From contig DIYS01000054.1 of assembly GCA_002429115.1 (NCBI GenBank), positions 1 through 11,912 of the forward strand: a DNA stretch of 11,912 nucleotides. The letters run 5' to 3'. Below are positions 1-6,428 of the stretch, in pieces. The stretch's first letter is position 1, and every line of letters begins with the position of its first letter. The notes beneath the pieces are model-generated. The model was not told where the DNA came from. It did not search any database and worked only from the letters and a program-made list of their open reading frames with translations. Source of the stretch: Saccharicrinis sp. UBA6048 (GTDB taxonomy: Bacteria > Bacteroidota > Bacteroidia > Bacteroidales > Marinilabiliaceae). Made by a program: the position numbers and the translations under genes.

Positions 1-60
1 ACACATTCAAATTGATAGTAGTATTGCAAAAAATCACTTACCTGCCACTATTTTTTTTCT

Positions 61-68
61 TATTTTTG
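61..68 (+). promoter_or_regulatory. Candidate -7 promoter box for valS
   Basis: TATTTTTG matches the Bacteroidota -7 consensus TAnnTTTG exactly and lies 74 nt before the valS start. No TTTG-type -33 box is visible at the expected 19-21 nt upstream, and the area is T-rich, so a chance match is possible. If real, transcription would begin near position 75 and give a leader of about 70 nt. The rest of 1-142 holds no gene that I can support. Confidence 0.4.
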
Positions 69-84
69 CAGACTTATATAAACA

Positions 85-109
85 CGCCAAAGGCTTTGAG
101 CCAATGGTG
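85..109 (+). other. Leader hairpin upstream of valS
   Basis: The outer stem pairs 85-89 (CGCCA) with 105-109 (TGGTG), with one G-U pair. A symmetric AA/AA internal loop follows, then an inner GGCT/AGCC stem at 92-95 and 99-102 closing on a TTG loop. It would sit in the valS 5' untranslated region if the promoter at 61-68 is used. It has no T tract, so it is not an intrinsic terminator, and there is no T-box specifier architecture. A regulatory role is only a possibility. Confidence 0.25.
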
Positions 110-142
110 ATAATGTAAAAACGAAGAAAGACAATTACAATT

Positions 143-2755
143 ATGGAAATTGCAAGCAAGTACAACCCGTCTGCATCCGAAGACAAGTGGTATAAGTACT
201 GGATGGATCAGAAATTATTCCATTCAGAACCTGATGAGCGCGAACCTTATACAATATTAATGCCGCCACCAAACGTCACCGGCGTCTTGCACATGGGTCA
301 TATGCTTAACAATACCATTCAGGATATTTTAATTCGTCGTGCCCGTATGATGGGTAAAAATGCGTGCTGGGTTCCCGGGACTGACCATGCCTCCATTGCC
401 ACTGAAGCAAAAGTGGTTAATCGACTTAAAGAGCGAGGTATTGATAAAAAAGACCTTAGCCGTGAAGAGTTTTTAAAACACGCTTACGACTGGACCGATG
501 AATATGGTGGCATTATTCTTAAGCAGCTACAAAAGATGGGCGCCTCTGCCGATTGGGATCGTAGTTACTTTACCATGGATGATGACCGTTCAGAAGGTGT
601 AATCAAGTCGTTTGTTGAGTTGTTTAATAAAGGATTGATTTATCGTGGTGTACGCATGGTCAATTGGGATCCTGCCGCTTTAACGGCTCTTTCTGATGAA
701 GAAGTTATTTACAAAGAAAAACAAGGTAAATTATACTACCTACGCTATAAAATAGAAAACAGTGACGAGTACGTAACCATTGCCACTACCCGTCCAGAAA
801 CGATTTTAGGCGATACTGCTGTCTGCGTTCACCCTGATGACGAACGCTTTACACACCTCAAAGGCAAAAACGTTATTGTGCCATTGGTTAACCGTGTTAT
901 TCCAATTATTCAGGATGAATATGTGGACATGGAGTTTGGTACAGGATGCCTGAAAATAACCCCTGCTCACGATGTAAATGACTATGAGATTGGTATGAAA
1001 CACAATCTTAAAGTGATTGACATCTTTAACTACAACGGTACTTTAAGTGAAGCTGCGGAGTTATTTGTTGGCGAAGATCGTTTTGATGTTCGTAAAAACA
1101 TTATTCCGGTATTGGAAGAGGCTGGTAACATTGTTAAGATAGAAGACTATAATAACAAAGTAGGTTATTCGGAGCGCACACATGTAGCTATCGAACCTAA
1201 ACTATCGGCACAATGGTACCTTAAAATGGATGAGATTTCTAAGCCTGCCTTAGAGAATGTAATGAATGACACCATTCAGTTTCATCCACCAAAATTCAAA
1301 AATGTTTTCCGTCACTGGATGGAGAATGTGAAAGATTGGTGTGTATCGCGTCAATTGTACTGGGGCCACCAGATACCGGTTTATTACCTTGAGGACAACA
1401 CTTTTGTGGTTGCCGAAACAAAGGAAAAAGCTTTGGCTATGGCCAAAGAAAAAACGGGTAATACTAATTTAACCGTTGAAGATCTTCGTCAGGATGATGA
1501 TGTATTGGATACCTGGGCATCGTCATGGTTATTGCCATTTACAGGCTTTGAAAAACCTGAAGATTTAGCTTATTACTATCCTACTTCTGATTTGATTACT
1601 GGTCACGACATTATCTTCTTCTGGGTAGCCCGTATGATTATTGCCGGTTACGAATTCAAAGGTGAATTACCATTCAAAAATGTGTACTTTACAGGTATGG
1701 TGCGCGACAAGCAACGACGCAAAATGTCTAAGTCGCTTGGTAATTCGCCCGATCCATTGGATTTGATTGATAAATATGGCGCTGATAGTGTACGAATTGG
1801 TATGCTGTTCTGTTCGCCTGCCGGTGGTGACTTATTGTTTGATGAAAGTCAGCCAGAGCAAGGACGTAACTTCGCCAATAAAATATGGAATGCCTTCCGA
1901 TTGGTAAAAGGTTGGGAAATTGATGAAAGCATTGAGCAACCAGAATCAGCCAAACAGGCCATTGCCTGGTTTGATGCCAAGCTGGACGAGACCATCAACA
2001 CCTTAGACGATCACTTCAGCAAGTATCGTATTTCTGATGCTTTGATGACCGTTTATACTGTTTTCTGGCAAGAGTTCTCGTCGTGGTATCTGGAAGCGAT
2101 CAAACCAGCCTATCAAAAACCATTGGATGCAGCAACTTATAAAGCAACATGCGAATTCTTCGACAAGATGCTTCGTATACTTCATCCGTTTATGCCGTTC
2201 TTAACTGAAGAATTATGGCAGGCACTCGAAGAACGTAAGGAAGGTGAAAGCATTATGATGGTTGATATGCCTACCGTAACAGGTGCTAATGCCGATTTAT
2301 TGGATAAGTTCGAAATATTAAAAGATGCCGTTGGCGGTGTTCGTACTATTCGTAAAGAAAAGAACATACCAATGAAAGATGCACTTTCATTAAGCATTTT
2401 AGCTGGCGAAGAATTTTCAGCTGATTTTAACGCGATCCTTACCAAATTGGCTAACATTGATGAGCTAAACCAGGTTAATGAAAAGGTAGAAGGTGCCGTT
2501 TCGTTTATGGTGCGTACCAGCGAATTCTTTGTGCCAATGGATGGTTTGATTGATGCCGATGCTGAAATTGCCAAGCTGGAAAAAGACTTAGCACACCAGC
2601 AAGGATTCTTAAAAGGTGTGATGAAGAAGTTAGGCAATGAGCGCTTTGTAAGCAGCGCCCCTGAAGCCGTAGTTGCTAAAGAGCGCCAAAAACAAGCCGA
2701 TGCTGAAGCTAAAATCAAGACTTTAACCGAAAGTATTGAGCGATTGAAAAAGTAA
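143..2755 (+). CDS. valS: Valine--tRNA ligase (class I aminoacyl-tRNA synthetase)
   Basis: Cytosolic enzyme that charges tRNA-Val with valine using ATP and edits mischarged threonine. At 870 residues it is full length for bacterial ValRS. The HIGH signature appears as HMGH (residues 50-53) inside PPPNVTGVLHMGH. The CP1 editing domain begins around TTRPET (215-220). DWCVSRQLYWGHQIP lies at 398-412, and KMSKS is at 527-531 before the conserved GADSVR stretch. An anticodon-binding helical domain spans roughly 610-760, and a basic, Lys/Glu-rich C-terminal coiled coil (about 805-870) matches the tRNA-contacting arm of the family. The ATG start gives the expected N-terminus (KYNP...W..YW); no Shine-Dalgarno is evident. 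The gene appears monocistronic, with two terminators directly behind it. No key motif is missing. Confidence 0.98.
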   Translation: MEIASKYNPSASEDKWYKYWMDQKLFHSEPDEREPYTILMPPPNVTGVLHMGHMLNNTIQDILIRRARMMGKNACWVPGTDHASIATEAKVVNRLKERGIDKKDLSREEFLKHAYDWTDEYGGIILKQLQKMGASADWDRSYFTMDDDRSEGVIKSFVELFNKGLIYRGVRMVNWDPAALTALSDEEVIYKEKQGKLYYLRYKIENSDEYVTIATTRPETILGDTAVCVHPDDERFTHLKGKNVIVPLVNRVIPIIQDEYVDMEFGTGCLKITPAHDVNDYEIGMKHNLKVIDIFNYNGTLSEAAELFVGEDRFDVRKNIIPVLEEAGNIVKIEDYNNKVGYSERTHVAIEPKLSAQWYLKMDEISKPALENVMNDTIQFHPPKFKNVFRHWMENVKDWCVSRQLYWGHQIPVYYLEDNTFVVAETKEKALAMAKEKTGNTNLTVEDLRQDDDVLDTWASSWLLPFTGFEKPEDLAYYYPTSDLITGHDIIFFWVARMIIAGYEFKGELPFKNVYFTGMVRDKQRRKMSKSLGNSPDPLDLIDKYGADSVRIGMLFCSPAGGDLLFDESQPEQGRNFANKIWNAFRLVKGWEIDESIEQPESAKQAIAWFDAKLDETINTLDDHFSKYRISDALMTVYTVFWQEFSSWYLEAIKPAYQKPLDAATYKATCEFFDKMLRILHPFMPFLTEELWQALEERKEGESIMMVDMPTVTGANADLLDKFEILKDAVGGVRTIRKEKNIPMKDALSLSILAGEEFSADFNAILTKLANIDELNQVNEKVEGAVSFMVRTSEFFVPMDGLIDADAEIAKLEKDLAHQQGFLKGVMKKLGNERFVSSAPEAVVAKERQKQADAEAKIKTLTESIERLKK

Positions 2756-2767
2756 GTTTAGATTATC

Positions 2768-2801
2768 AAACCTAACAGGTTTCAAAACCTGTTAGGTTTT
2801 T
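2768..2801 (+). terminator. Intrinsic terminator after valS (first)
   Basis: Perfect 15-bp inverted repeat (2768-2782 with 2785-2799), probably folding as about 13 bp around a 6-nt loop, followed by a T run. It starts 12 nt past the valS stop. A matching A run precedes the hairpin, so it could also act on the other strand. Its core resembles the hairpin at 4385-4423. Confidence 0.85.
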
Positions 2802-2810
2802 ACGATATTG

Positions 2811-2837
2811 AACCGGGGCATTGGCTCCGGTTTTTTT
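2811..2837 (+). terminator. Intrinsic terminator after valS (second)
   Basis: AACCGGGGC (2811-2819) pairs with GCTCCGGTT (2824-2832), a 9-bp stem with one G-U pair and a 4-nt loop, followed directly by seven Ts at 2831-2837. It is a GC-rich, textbook rho-independent terminator 10 nt beyond the first, giving valS a tandem terminator. Confidence 0.88.
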
Positions 2838-2860
2838 GTGCTTATAATGGTGGTGATTAC

Positions 2861-2889
2861 CTTTTCCATAGTTTTAAACTTTAGAAAAG
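2861..2889. repeat. 29-nt dyad-symmetric sequence
   Basis: CTTTTC (2861-2866) is mirrored by GAAAAG (2884-2889), and AGTTT (2870-2874) by AAACT (2876-2880), around a central T. Twelve of fourteen arm positions are complementary. There is no following T run on the plus strand. It lies between the valS terminators and the 21-nt repeat array. It could be an operator-like site or a weak hairpin; nothing assigns a function. Confidence 0.45.
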
Positions 2890-2909
2890 ATTACACCCCT
2901 TATAGAACA

Positions 2910-3119
2910 CTCAACACGTCGAAATATTGACTCAACGCTTCGAAATCATTGCTCAATACACCGAAATATTCGCTCAATGCACGAAAATCAACATTTAATG
3001 CGTCGAAATATCTGCTCAATGTATGGTAATGGATGCTAAATGGAATGAAATACCCGCTCAACGTACCTCTATTCGCCCTCAATGCGAAGAAACGCCTGCT
3101 CAATGAACTGCAACAAATT
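2910..3119. repeat. Array of ten diverged 21-nt tandem repeats
   Basis: Ten head-to-tail units begin at 2910, 2931, 2952, 2973, 2994, 3015, 3036, 3057, 3078 and 3099, each exactly 21 nt with no indel. A typical unit opens CTCAATGC and carries CGAAATAT in its middle. Within the unit, positions 2 (T), 4 (A), 5 (A) and 15 (A) are invariant in all ten copies. Positions 6 (Y), 7 (R) and 16 (Y) keep their base class, while positions 8-11 and 17-20 vary strongly. The first five units are best conserved and the last three most decayed. On the minus strand the array stays open (2900-3103) as a heptad repeat built on A-L-S-x-Y-F-D, but the frame has only a TTG start and no ATG. Array type (decayed coding repeat, iteron-like binding sites or neutral satellite) is unresolved. 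Confidence 0.85.
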
Positions 3120-3167
3120 GCGTAGACTAATTCTAAATTAAATTCTCGTGCTTGACTTTTAAATTCA

Positions 3168-3199
3168 TTTGGTCGAATATTATCGATTATTAATCTTTA
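3168..3199 (+). promoter_or_regulatory. Candidate promoter for the 214-residue protein gene
   Basis: A TTTG -33 element (3168-3171) is followed after exactly 20 nt by AATCTTTA (3192-3199), a 6-of-8 match to the Bacteroidota -7 box TAnnTTTG. Spacing fits the 19-21 nt norm. Transcription would begin near 3206, about 11 nt before the ATG at 3217, which argues against the upstream in-frame TTG at 3169 as start. Confidence 0.45.
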
Positions 3200-3216
3200 A
3201 CATACAAACTCACACA

Positions 3217-3861
3217 ATGACAAAGAATCAAACCAACCGAAAAGAGATGCAGTCCGATGTATTAAATTACCTCGATTCCAACACCGAGAAATGGAACAGC
3301 ATTCCGATTATTGGTACAATTAAAAGTAATCTTTCCAATGTTGATGAGGCCATGGAATCGGCTATACAACAACAAGCAGGAGCGTCTATTTATCTTGGTA
3401 AAAACAAGGCTCAATTGAAACGGGTAATTGCCGAAAAGGCCGATATATTAAATGATCAGATTGAAACCTACGCATCTATTAATGGCGATTTGGCTCTTGA
3501 AGCTAAAATGAATGCTTCGATGAGTGACTTTACAAAGTTAAAGAACGAACAGTTTGTGGTAAAGGTGCAGGAGGTAGTAACTGAGGCTGAAAACAACATG
3601 GATGGTCTGAGTACGGACTATGGCGTTAATACCGGACAGGTGGATGATTTGAAAACAGATTTAGATAGCTTCCGTTCATTAAACGGAATGCCACGCGCTT
3701 ATCAAATCAATAAACGTATTGCCACCACCAACCTGGCAGAGTTATTTACTCAGTCAAATCAAATTCTGGAACGTTTGGATAAAGCAATGAAGATATTTAA
3801 GCACCGCAACCGCGACTTTTATAATGGTTACCTGGCAGCTCGCATAGTCATAGATAACTAA
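3217..3861 (+). CDS. Uncharacterised helical protein, Bacteroidota family ending in FYNGYxxAR
   Basis: 214 residues, no signal peptide and no membrane segment, so probably cytosolic. It is predicted almost wholly alpha-helical: about residues 10-55, 62-90, 92-130, 140-155 and 162-200, a possible helical bundle. It ends in FYNGYLAARIVID (201-213). From memory, this layout (an N-terminal helix with a W, a central LKxEQFVVKVQ-type helix, a PRAYQINKRIAT stretch and the final F-Y-x-G-Y-x-x-A-R) resembles unannotated Bacteroidota proteins, some of which continue into a carboxypeptidase-regulatory-like domain. Here the protein simply stops after the motif and a strong terminator follows, so the gene looks complete and not truncated. 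I chose the ATG at 3217 over an in-frame TTG at 3169 because a promoter overlaps the latter. It is flanked by repeat-rich DNA on both sides. Function is unknown. Confidence 0.9.
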   Translation: MTKNQTNRKEMQSDVLNYLDSNTEKWNSIPIIGTIKSNLSNVDEAMESAIQQQAGASIYLGKNKAQLKRVIAEKADILNDQIETYASINGDLALEAKMNASMSDFTKLKNEQFVVKVQEVVTEAENNMDGLSTDYGVNTGQVDDLKTDLDSFRSLNGMPRAYQINKRIATTNLAELFTQSNQILERLDKAMKIFKHRNRDFYNGYLAARIVIDN

Positions 3862-3884
3862 GCATGTTCATTCATTTTAGTGAG

Positions 3885-3920
3885 AAGGGTGTTCGATACT
3901 TAGATCGTCACCCTTTTTTT
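3885..3920 (+). terminator. Intrinsic terminator after the 214-residue protein gene
   Basis: AAGGGTG (3885-3891) pairs with CACCCTT (3909-3915). An inner CGAT/ATCG stem (3894-3897 with 3904-3907) extends the hairpin, and a run of seven Ts (3914-3920) follows. It begins 24 nt past the stop codon. Confidence 0.9.
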
Positions 3921-4010
3921 CTGGAAATATTAACCCATTTAAAATATAATATGCCATTCCTCCTGTCGGCTAATGCCTTTAACTTAAAACATCATTTATG
4001 CTCTTTACTA

Positions 4011-4027
4011 TTGGGACGTTGTCCCAA
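4011..4027. repeat. Perfect 7-bp hairpin inside the repeat block
   Basis: TTGGGAC and GTCCCAA are separated by GTT. There is no T run behind it on either strand, so it is not a terminator. It is probably part of the conserved structure of the surrounding element. Confidence 0.55.
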
Positions 4028-4033
4028 ACCCTA

Positions 4034-4064
4034 CTTGCTTTTTGTCATTGCCACAAAAAGTAAG
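4034..4064. repeat. 12-bp hairpin inside the repeat block
   Basis: CTTGCTTTTTGT (4034-4045) pairs with ACAAAAAGTAAG (4053-4064) with one G-U pair, leaving the 7-nt loop CATTGCC. Read on the minus strand it is followed shortly by more hairpin-forming sequence. From memory, TTTTTGCTTACTTTTTGT-type stretches recur between genes in Bacteroidota; this was not checked. Confidence 0.55.
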
Positions 4065-4239
4065 CAAAAAACTCTAGAGCAAGAGAAGCCTTCATCCCAC
4101 ATCACTCTTCAATTCCGGCCTGCACACATCCTCCTCAAGTGCCCCCTTGAAGACCTCTCGCCAACCCCGGCCCAGCCTCTTGCTCTGGCCTGCCCACTTT
4201 GATTTACAGCTTAAGTTAATGGCATTACCGCCTGTCGGC

Positions 4240-4384
4240 ACCCCTCCTAAAATTCATAGCTTGTTCCGACTTAGTATGAAAGGGAAAGGGTTTACCTCCC
4301 CAGGATAGCTTTCGGGGCTCCGCTTTCAAGAAAAAGGAATACCACAAAGTAGGAAGGTGTTTATAATACTGGTTTCCAAAATCA
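4240..4384. other. Non-coding spacer with degenerate repeat remnants
   Basis: I see no credible gene here. The segment has a purine run (AAAGGGAAAGGG, near 4279), an imperfect inverted repeat CCCC...GGGG around GATAGCTTTC (4299-4318), and two copies of GCTTTC within 20 nt. The central part resembles a decayed form of a CCCGATAGCTATCGGG-like palindrome that I recall from Bacteroidota spacers. This is a memory-based likeness only. Confidence 0.35.
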
Positions 4385-4423
4385 AAAATAGCTAACAAGT
4401 TTTAAAAACCTGTTAGCTATTTT
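4385..4423 (-). terminator. Intrinsic terminator after nadC
   Basis: AAATAGCTAACA pairs with TGTTAGCTATTT, and beyond one A/C mismatch the stem continues GTTT/AAAC, closing on a small loop. On the minus strand the hairpin is followed by a T run (complement of 4384-4388), 29 nt downstream of the nadC stop. The plus-strand side is also T-rich, so it may work in both directions. The apex closely matches the first valS terminator. Confidence 0.82.
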
Positions 4424-4451
4424 ATATTCTAATCAGTTTGCTTATTTAACG

Positions 4452-5300
4452 TTAGTCATCCATCGCCTTTAAGCTTAAATCGAGACTTTTAATATGGTGT
4501 GTTAAGGCACCAACAGAAATAAAATCTACTCCACACTCGGCATAGTCTCTTAATGTATCAATCGTAATGCCTCCTGAAGATTCGGTTTCAACACGTCCGT
4601 CGATAAACTTAACGGCTTTTTGAGTTTCTTCAACGGTAAAGTTATCCAGCATTACACGATCAACACCGCCTACTCGTATTACCTCTTCCAATTCATCCCA
4701 GTTACGAACTTCAACCTCAATTTTAAGATCTTTATTTTTGGCAGACAGATAGGTTTTAACTTGCTGAACAGCTTTTTCAATACCTCCGGCAAAATCAATA
4801 TGGTTATCTTTTAACATTACCATATCGTAAAGTCCCATTCGGTGATTAACGCCGCCACCTAACCTAACCGCTTCTTTTTCAAGGTAACGCATCCCCGGTG
4901 TAGTTTTGCGGGTATCCAGTACTCTTGTGTTGGTACCTTCCAACCTGGCAACATATTCTGCGGTGCGGGTGGCAATACCACTCATTCGTTGCATCACATT
5001 CAACACCAATCGCTCAGCTTGCAGCAAGGACCATACCTTACCATTAACACGAAGTGCTATATCCCCTTTTTTAACCAGTGTTCCATCGTTAATTAAGGTT
5101 TCAATTTCAATATCCGGATCGATCTTATGAAAGATTCGCTTTCCAACTTCAACACCTGCCAAAATGCCATCTTCTTTTACCAGCAAATACATTTTCCCCA
5201 TTGCATCTGCAGGAATACAGGATTGTGATGAATGATCACCATCACCAATATCTTCACGAATTACAATATCAATAAATTCGTCAATTAATGCATCAATCAT
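4452..5300 (-). CDS. nadC: Nicotinate-nucleotide pyrophosphorylase (carboxylating), quinolinate phosphoribosyltransferase
   Basis: Cytosolic enzyme of de novo NAD synthesis that converts quinolinate and PRPP to nicotinate mononucleotide, CO2 and pyrophosphate. Its 282 residues fit the family. Visible signatures are: N-terminal alpha/beta domain with EDIGDGDHSS (16-25); QAERLVLNVMQRMSGIAT (95-112 region); LDTRKTTPGMR (128-138), providing the basic substrate pocket; GGGVNHRMGLYD (148-159); KDNH (164-167); EVEV (195-198); DNF (219-221); ESSGG (240-244); and SVGALTHH (262-269), where many family members have THS. The ATG overlaps the stop of the upstream DUF4783 gene by 4 nt (ATGA), so translation is probably coupled. 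nadA and nadB are not in the window. No defect is visible. Confidence 0.97.
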   Translation of the reverse strand: MIDALIDEFIDIVIREDIGDGDHSSQSCIPADAMGKMYLLVKEDGILAGVEVGKRIFHKIDPDIEIETLINDGTLVKKGDIALRVNGKVWSLLQAERLVLNVMQRMSGIATRTAEYVARLEGTNTRVLDTRKTTPGMRYLEKEAVRLGGGVNHRMGLYDMVMLKDNHIDFAGGIEKAVQQVKTYLSAKNKDLKIEVEVRNWDELEEVIRVGGVDRVMLDNFTVEETQKAVKFIDGRVETESSGGITIDTLRDYAECGVDFISVGALTHHIKSLDLSLKAMDD

Positions 5301-5698
5301 TGTTTTTCAATTCTTATCTGATGAATATAGATTTTTCCACCTTTAATTTTGGTCAAAAAAGTGAAACGGAATTTTCCATTCTTTGAAAAGTAATTTGCTA
5401 TGGCAAATGAAGCTTTATCTTTTTTGCCCTGGTGAATCAACTGAAATTCGGTTACTTCATTTTTCTCAAAAAAATCTTTGATAACCATTTCAGCTTGTTT
5501 TCTGCTATAAACGGCTGTTTTATGCGGAAGAATAATTTCAATATTATCATTAAAGGTAGTAGATAAGGTTTTGGCATCACTTTTTTTAACAGCCATAAGG
5601 GTTCCCTTAGGTAAAGACGCCGTATGCTGTGCTCTGCTTATATTCACTGACGCAAATAAAATCAGCGATGCAAATATCAAATGTTTTAATCTGACCAT
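5297..5698 (-). CDS. DUF4783-family secreted protein
   Basis: 133 residues. Residues 1-23 form a typical signal peptide: basic start (MVRLKH), hydrophobic core (LIFASLILFASV), and a SRA|Q cleavage context before Gln24. The mature part, about 110 residues, has the alternating helix and strand pattern of a small NTF2/cystatin-like fold: a helix with FF near residues 74-84, then strands FQLIHQG, SFAIANYF, FRFTFLTKI and IYIHQIRIE at the end. This agrees with DUF4783, a Bacteroidota family without an assigned function. I see no catalytic residues and no lipobox cysteine, so a soluble periplasmic protein is most likely. The gene overlaps nadC by 4 nt and is probably cotranscribed with it, although an exported protein and a cytosolic NAD enzyme have no obvious shared task. 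Confidence 0.88.
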   Translation of the reverse strand: MVRLKHLIFASLILFASVNISRAQHTASLPKGTLMAVKKSDAKTLSTTFNDNIEIILPHKTAVYSRKQAEMVIKDFFEKNEVTEFQLIHQGKKDKASFAIANYFSKNGKFRFTFLTKIKGGKIYIHQIRIEKQ

Positions 5699-5909
5699 TA
5701 TATATCAATCGTGTTGGTGAGGTTTAGTACAAATATCAAGCCTTAATAACCTGTGTTCAAAATTAACTTCCTTCCTACAATTTATCTCTTCTGTTTATAT
5801 TTGAATTAATTCTTCACTGCTTACTTTTACAACAAAAATATAGGTTTCGAATTATTATTACGCATTTTTGGATTTTTTATTTAATTCGATGCATTAAAAC
5901 TCATTATAT
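5699..5909. promoter_or_regulatory. Divergent AT-rich promoter region between DUF4783-nadC and rlmH
   Basis: Exact TAnnTTTG -7 matches occur on both strands. Plus strand, towards rlmH: TATATTTG at 5796-5803. Minus strand, towards DUF4783: TAATTTTG at 5758-5765 and TATTTTTG at 5833-5840. No convincing TTTG -33 box sits at the right distance from any of them. In such AT-rich DNA some matches are expected by chance, so only the presence of divergent promoters is well supported. Confidence 0.4.
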
Positions 5910-6383
5910 ATGAAGGCTTTATTAGTAGCGATTGGCAAAACGGATGACGCATACTTACAAACGGGGATTGAGAAGTTTGAGAAACGACTCAAACACTATA
6001 TTCCGTACGAAATGAAAATAATACCTGATTTAAAGAAAACGAAGAATCTATCAGAAAATCAGCAAAAAGCATTAGAAGGTCAACATATATTAAACAGGTT
6101 TCAAGCTGGCGACTTTATTGTTTTATTGGATGAAAGAGGAAAAGAGTACAGTTCCATTGATTTTTCGAAGATGATGGAAAAACGAATGCTTGCCGGAATT
6201 AAACGCCTGGTATTTGTGATCGGCGGTCCTTATGGTTTTTCAGATGAAGTATATAATAAGGCCAACTCACGCCTTAGCCTGTCAAAAATGACATTTTCTC
6301 ATCAAATGATCCGACTAATATTTGTTGAACAATTATACCGTTCCATGACAATTCTGAAGAATGAACCTTACCATCATGAGTAG
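5910..6383 (+). CDS. rlmH: 23S rRNA (pseudouridine-1915-N3)-methyltransferase
   Basis: SPOUT-class enzyme that uses S-adenosylmethionine to methylate pseudouridine 1915 in helix 69 of 23S rRNA, acting on assembled 70S ribosomes as a homodimer. At 157 residues it is full length (the E. coli enzyme has 155). The trefoil-knot landmarks are present: LDERG (73-77), IGGPYG (104-109, the AdoMet-binding glycine loop), SLSKMTFSHQMIRLIFVEQLYR (123-144 region) and the conserved C-terminus NEPYHHE (151-157) needed at the active site. The N-terminus MKALLVAIGK is typical, so the ATG at 5910 is secure. It diverges from DUF4783-nadC and is followed after 45 nt, without a clear terminator, by the large histidine kinase gene. 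Confidence 0.97.
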   Translation: MKALLVAIGKTDDAYLQTGIEKFEKRLKHYIPYEMKIIPDLKKTKNLSENQQKALEGQHILNRFQAGDFIVLLDERGKEYSSIDFSKMMEKRMLAGIKRLVFVIGGPYGFSDEVYNKANSRLSLSKMTFSHQMIRLIFVEQLYRSMTILKNEPYHHE

Positions 6384-6401
6384 TCAAATTCAGTAAATTG
6401 T

Positions 6402-6409
6402 TATCTTTA
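6402..6409 (+). promoter_or_regulatory. Weak candidate -7 box between rlmH and the histidine kinase gene
   Basis: TATCTTTA matches the TAnnTTTG box at 7 of 8 positions, 20 nt before the kinase start. No -33 element is visible. The kinase may have its own promoter here or be read through from rlmH; with no terminator in the 45-nt gap, both are possible. Confidence 0.3.
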
Positions 6410-6428
6410 AACTTAATAAAAAGTAGCT

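Larger units (their letters stand above)
3962..4239. repeat. MITE-like or dispersed intergenic repeat block with terminal inverted repeats
   Basis: TAATGCCTTTAACTTAA (3971-3987) and TTAAGTTAATGGCATTA (4211-4227) are inverted repeats matching at 16 of 17 positions. Outside them lies the same 9-mer, CCTGTCGGC, in direct orientation: at 3962-3970 touching the left arm and at 4231-4239 three bases beyond the right arm. That is the layout of a small non-autonomous element with a 9-bp target duplication, though the 3-nt offset is imperfect. The interior has two strong hairpins (4011-4027, 4034-4064) and a C-rich stretch (about 4080-4200) noticeably richer in GC than its surroundings. An open frame at 3864-4202 runs through it but shows no protein-like pattern and starts inside the preceding terminator region, so I do not call it a gene. 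Confidence 0.5.

Noticed and set aside
1..142. T-box riboswitch ahead of valS
   Set aside because: There is no T-box sequence, specifier loop or antiterminator/terminator pair, and the leader from the likely promoter is only about 70 nt.
2182..2718. 178-codon minus-strand open frame
   Set aside because: It lies entirely inside valS on the opposite strand and is rich in Ser and Ala as expected from reverse reading; valS is unambiguous there.
2900..3103. 67-codon minus-strand frame encoding heptad-like L-S-x-Y-F repeats
   Set aside because: It has only a TTG start, no promoter box or ribosome-binding site that I can see, and consists wholly of the 21-nt array. It is kept as an open question in the findings and not annotated as a gene.
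2910..3119. CRISPR array
   Set aside because: The 21-nt units are contiguous with no unique spacers, the repeats are diverged, and there are no cas genes in the window.
3169..3216. Upstream TTG start adding 16 residues to the helical protein
   Set aside because: The TTG lies within the probable -33 promoter element, while the ATG at 3217 is properly placed behind the -7 box.
3864..4202. 112-codon plus-strand open frame after the helical protein gene
   Set aside because: It starts three bases after the preceding stop, runs through that gene's terminator hairpin and then through hairpin-rich repeat DNA, and has no protein-like composition or recognisable domain. I attribute it to the repeat block.
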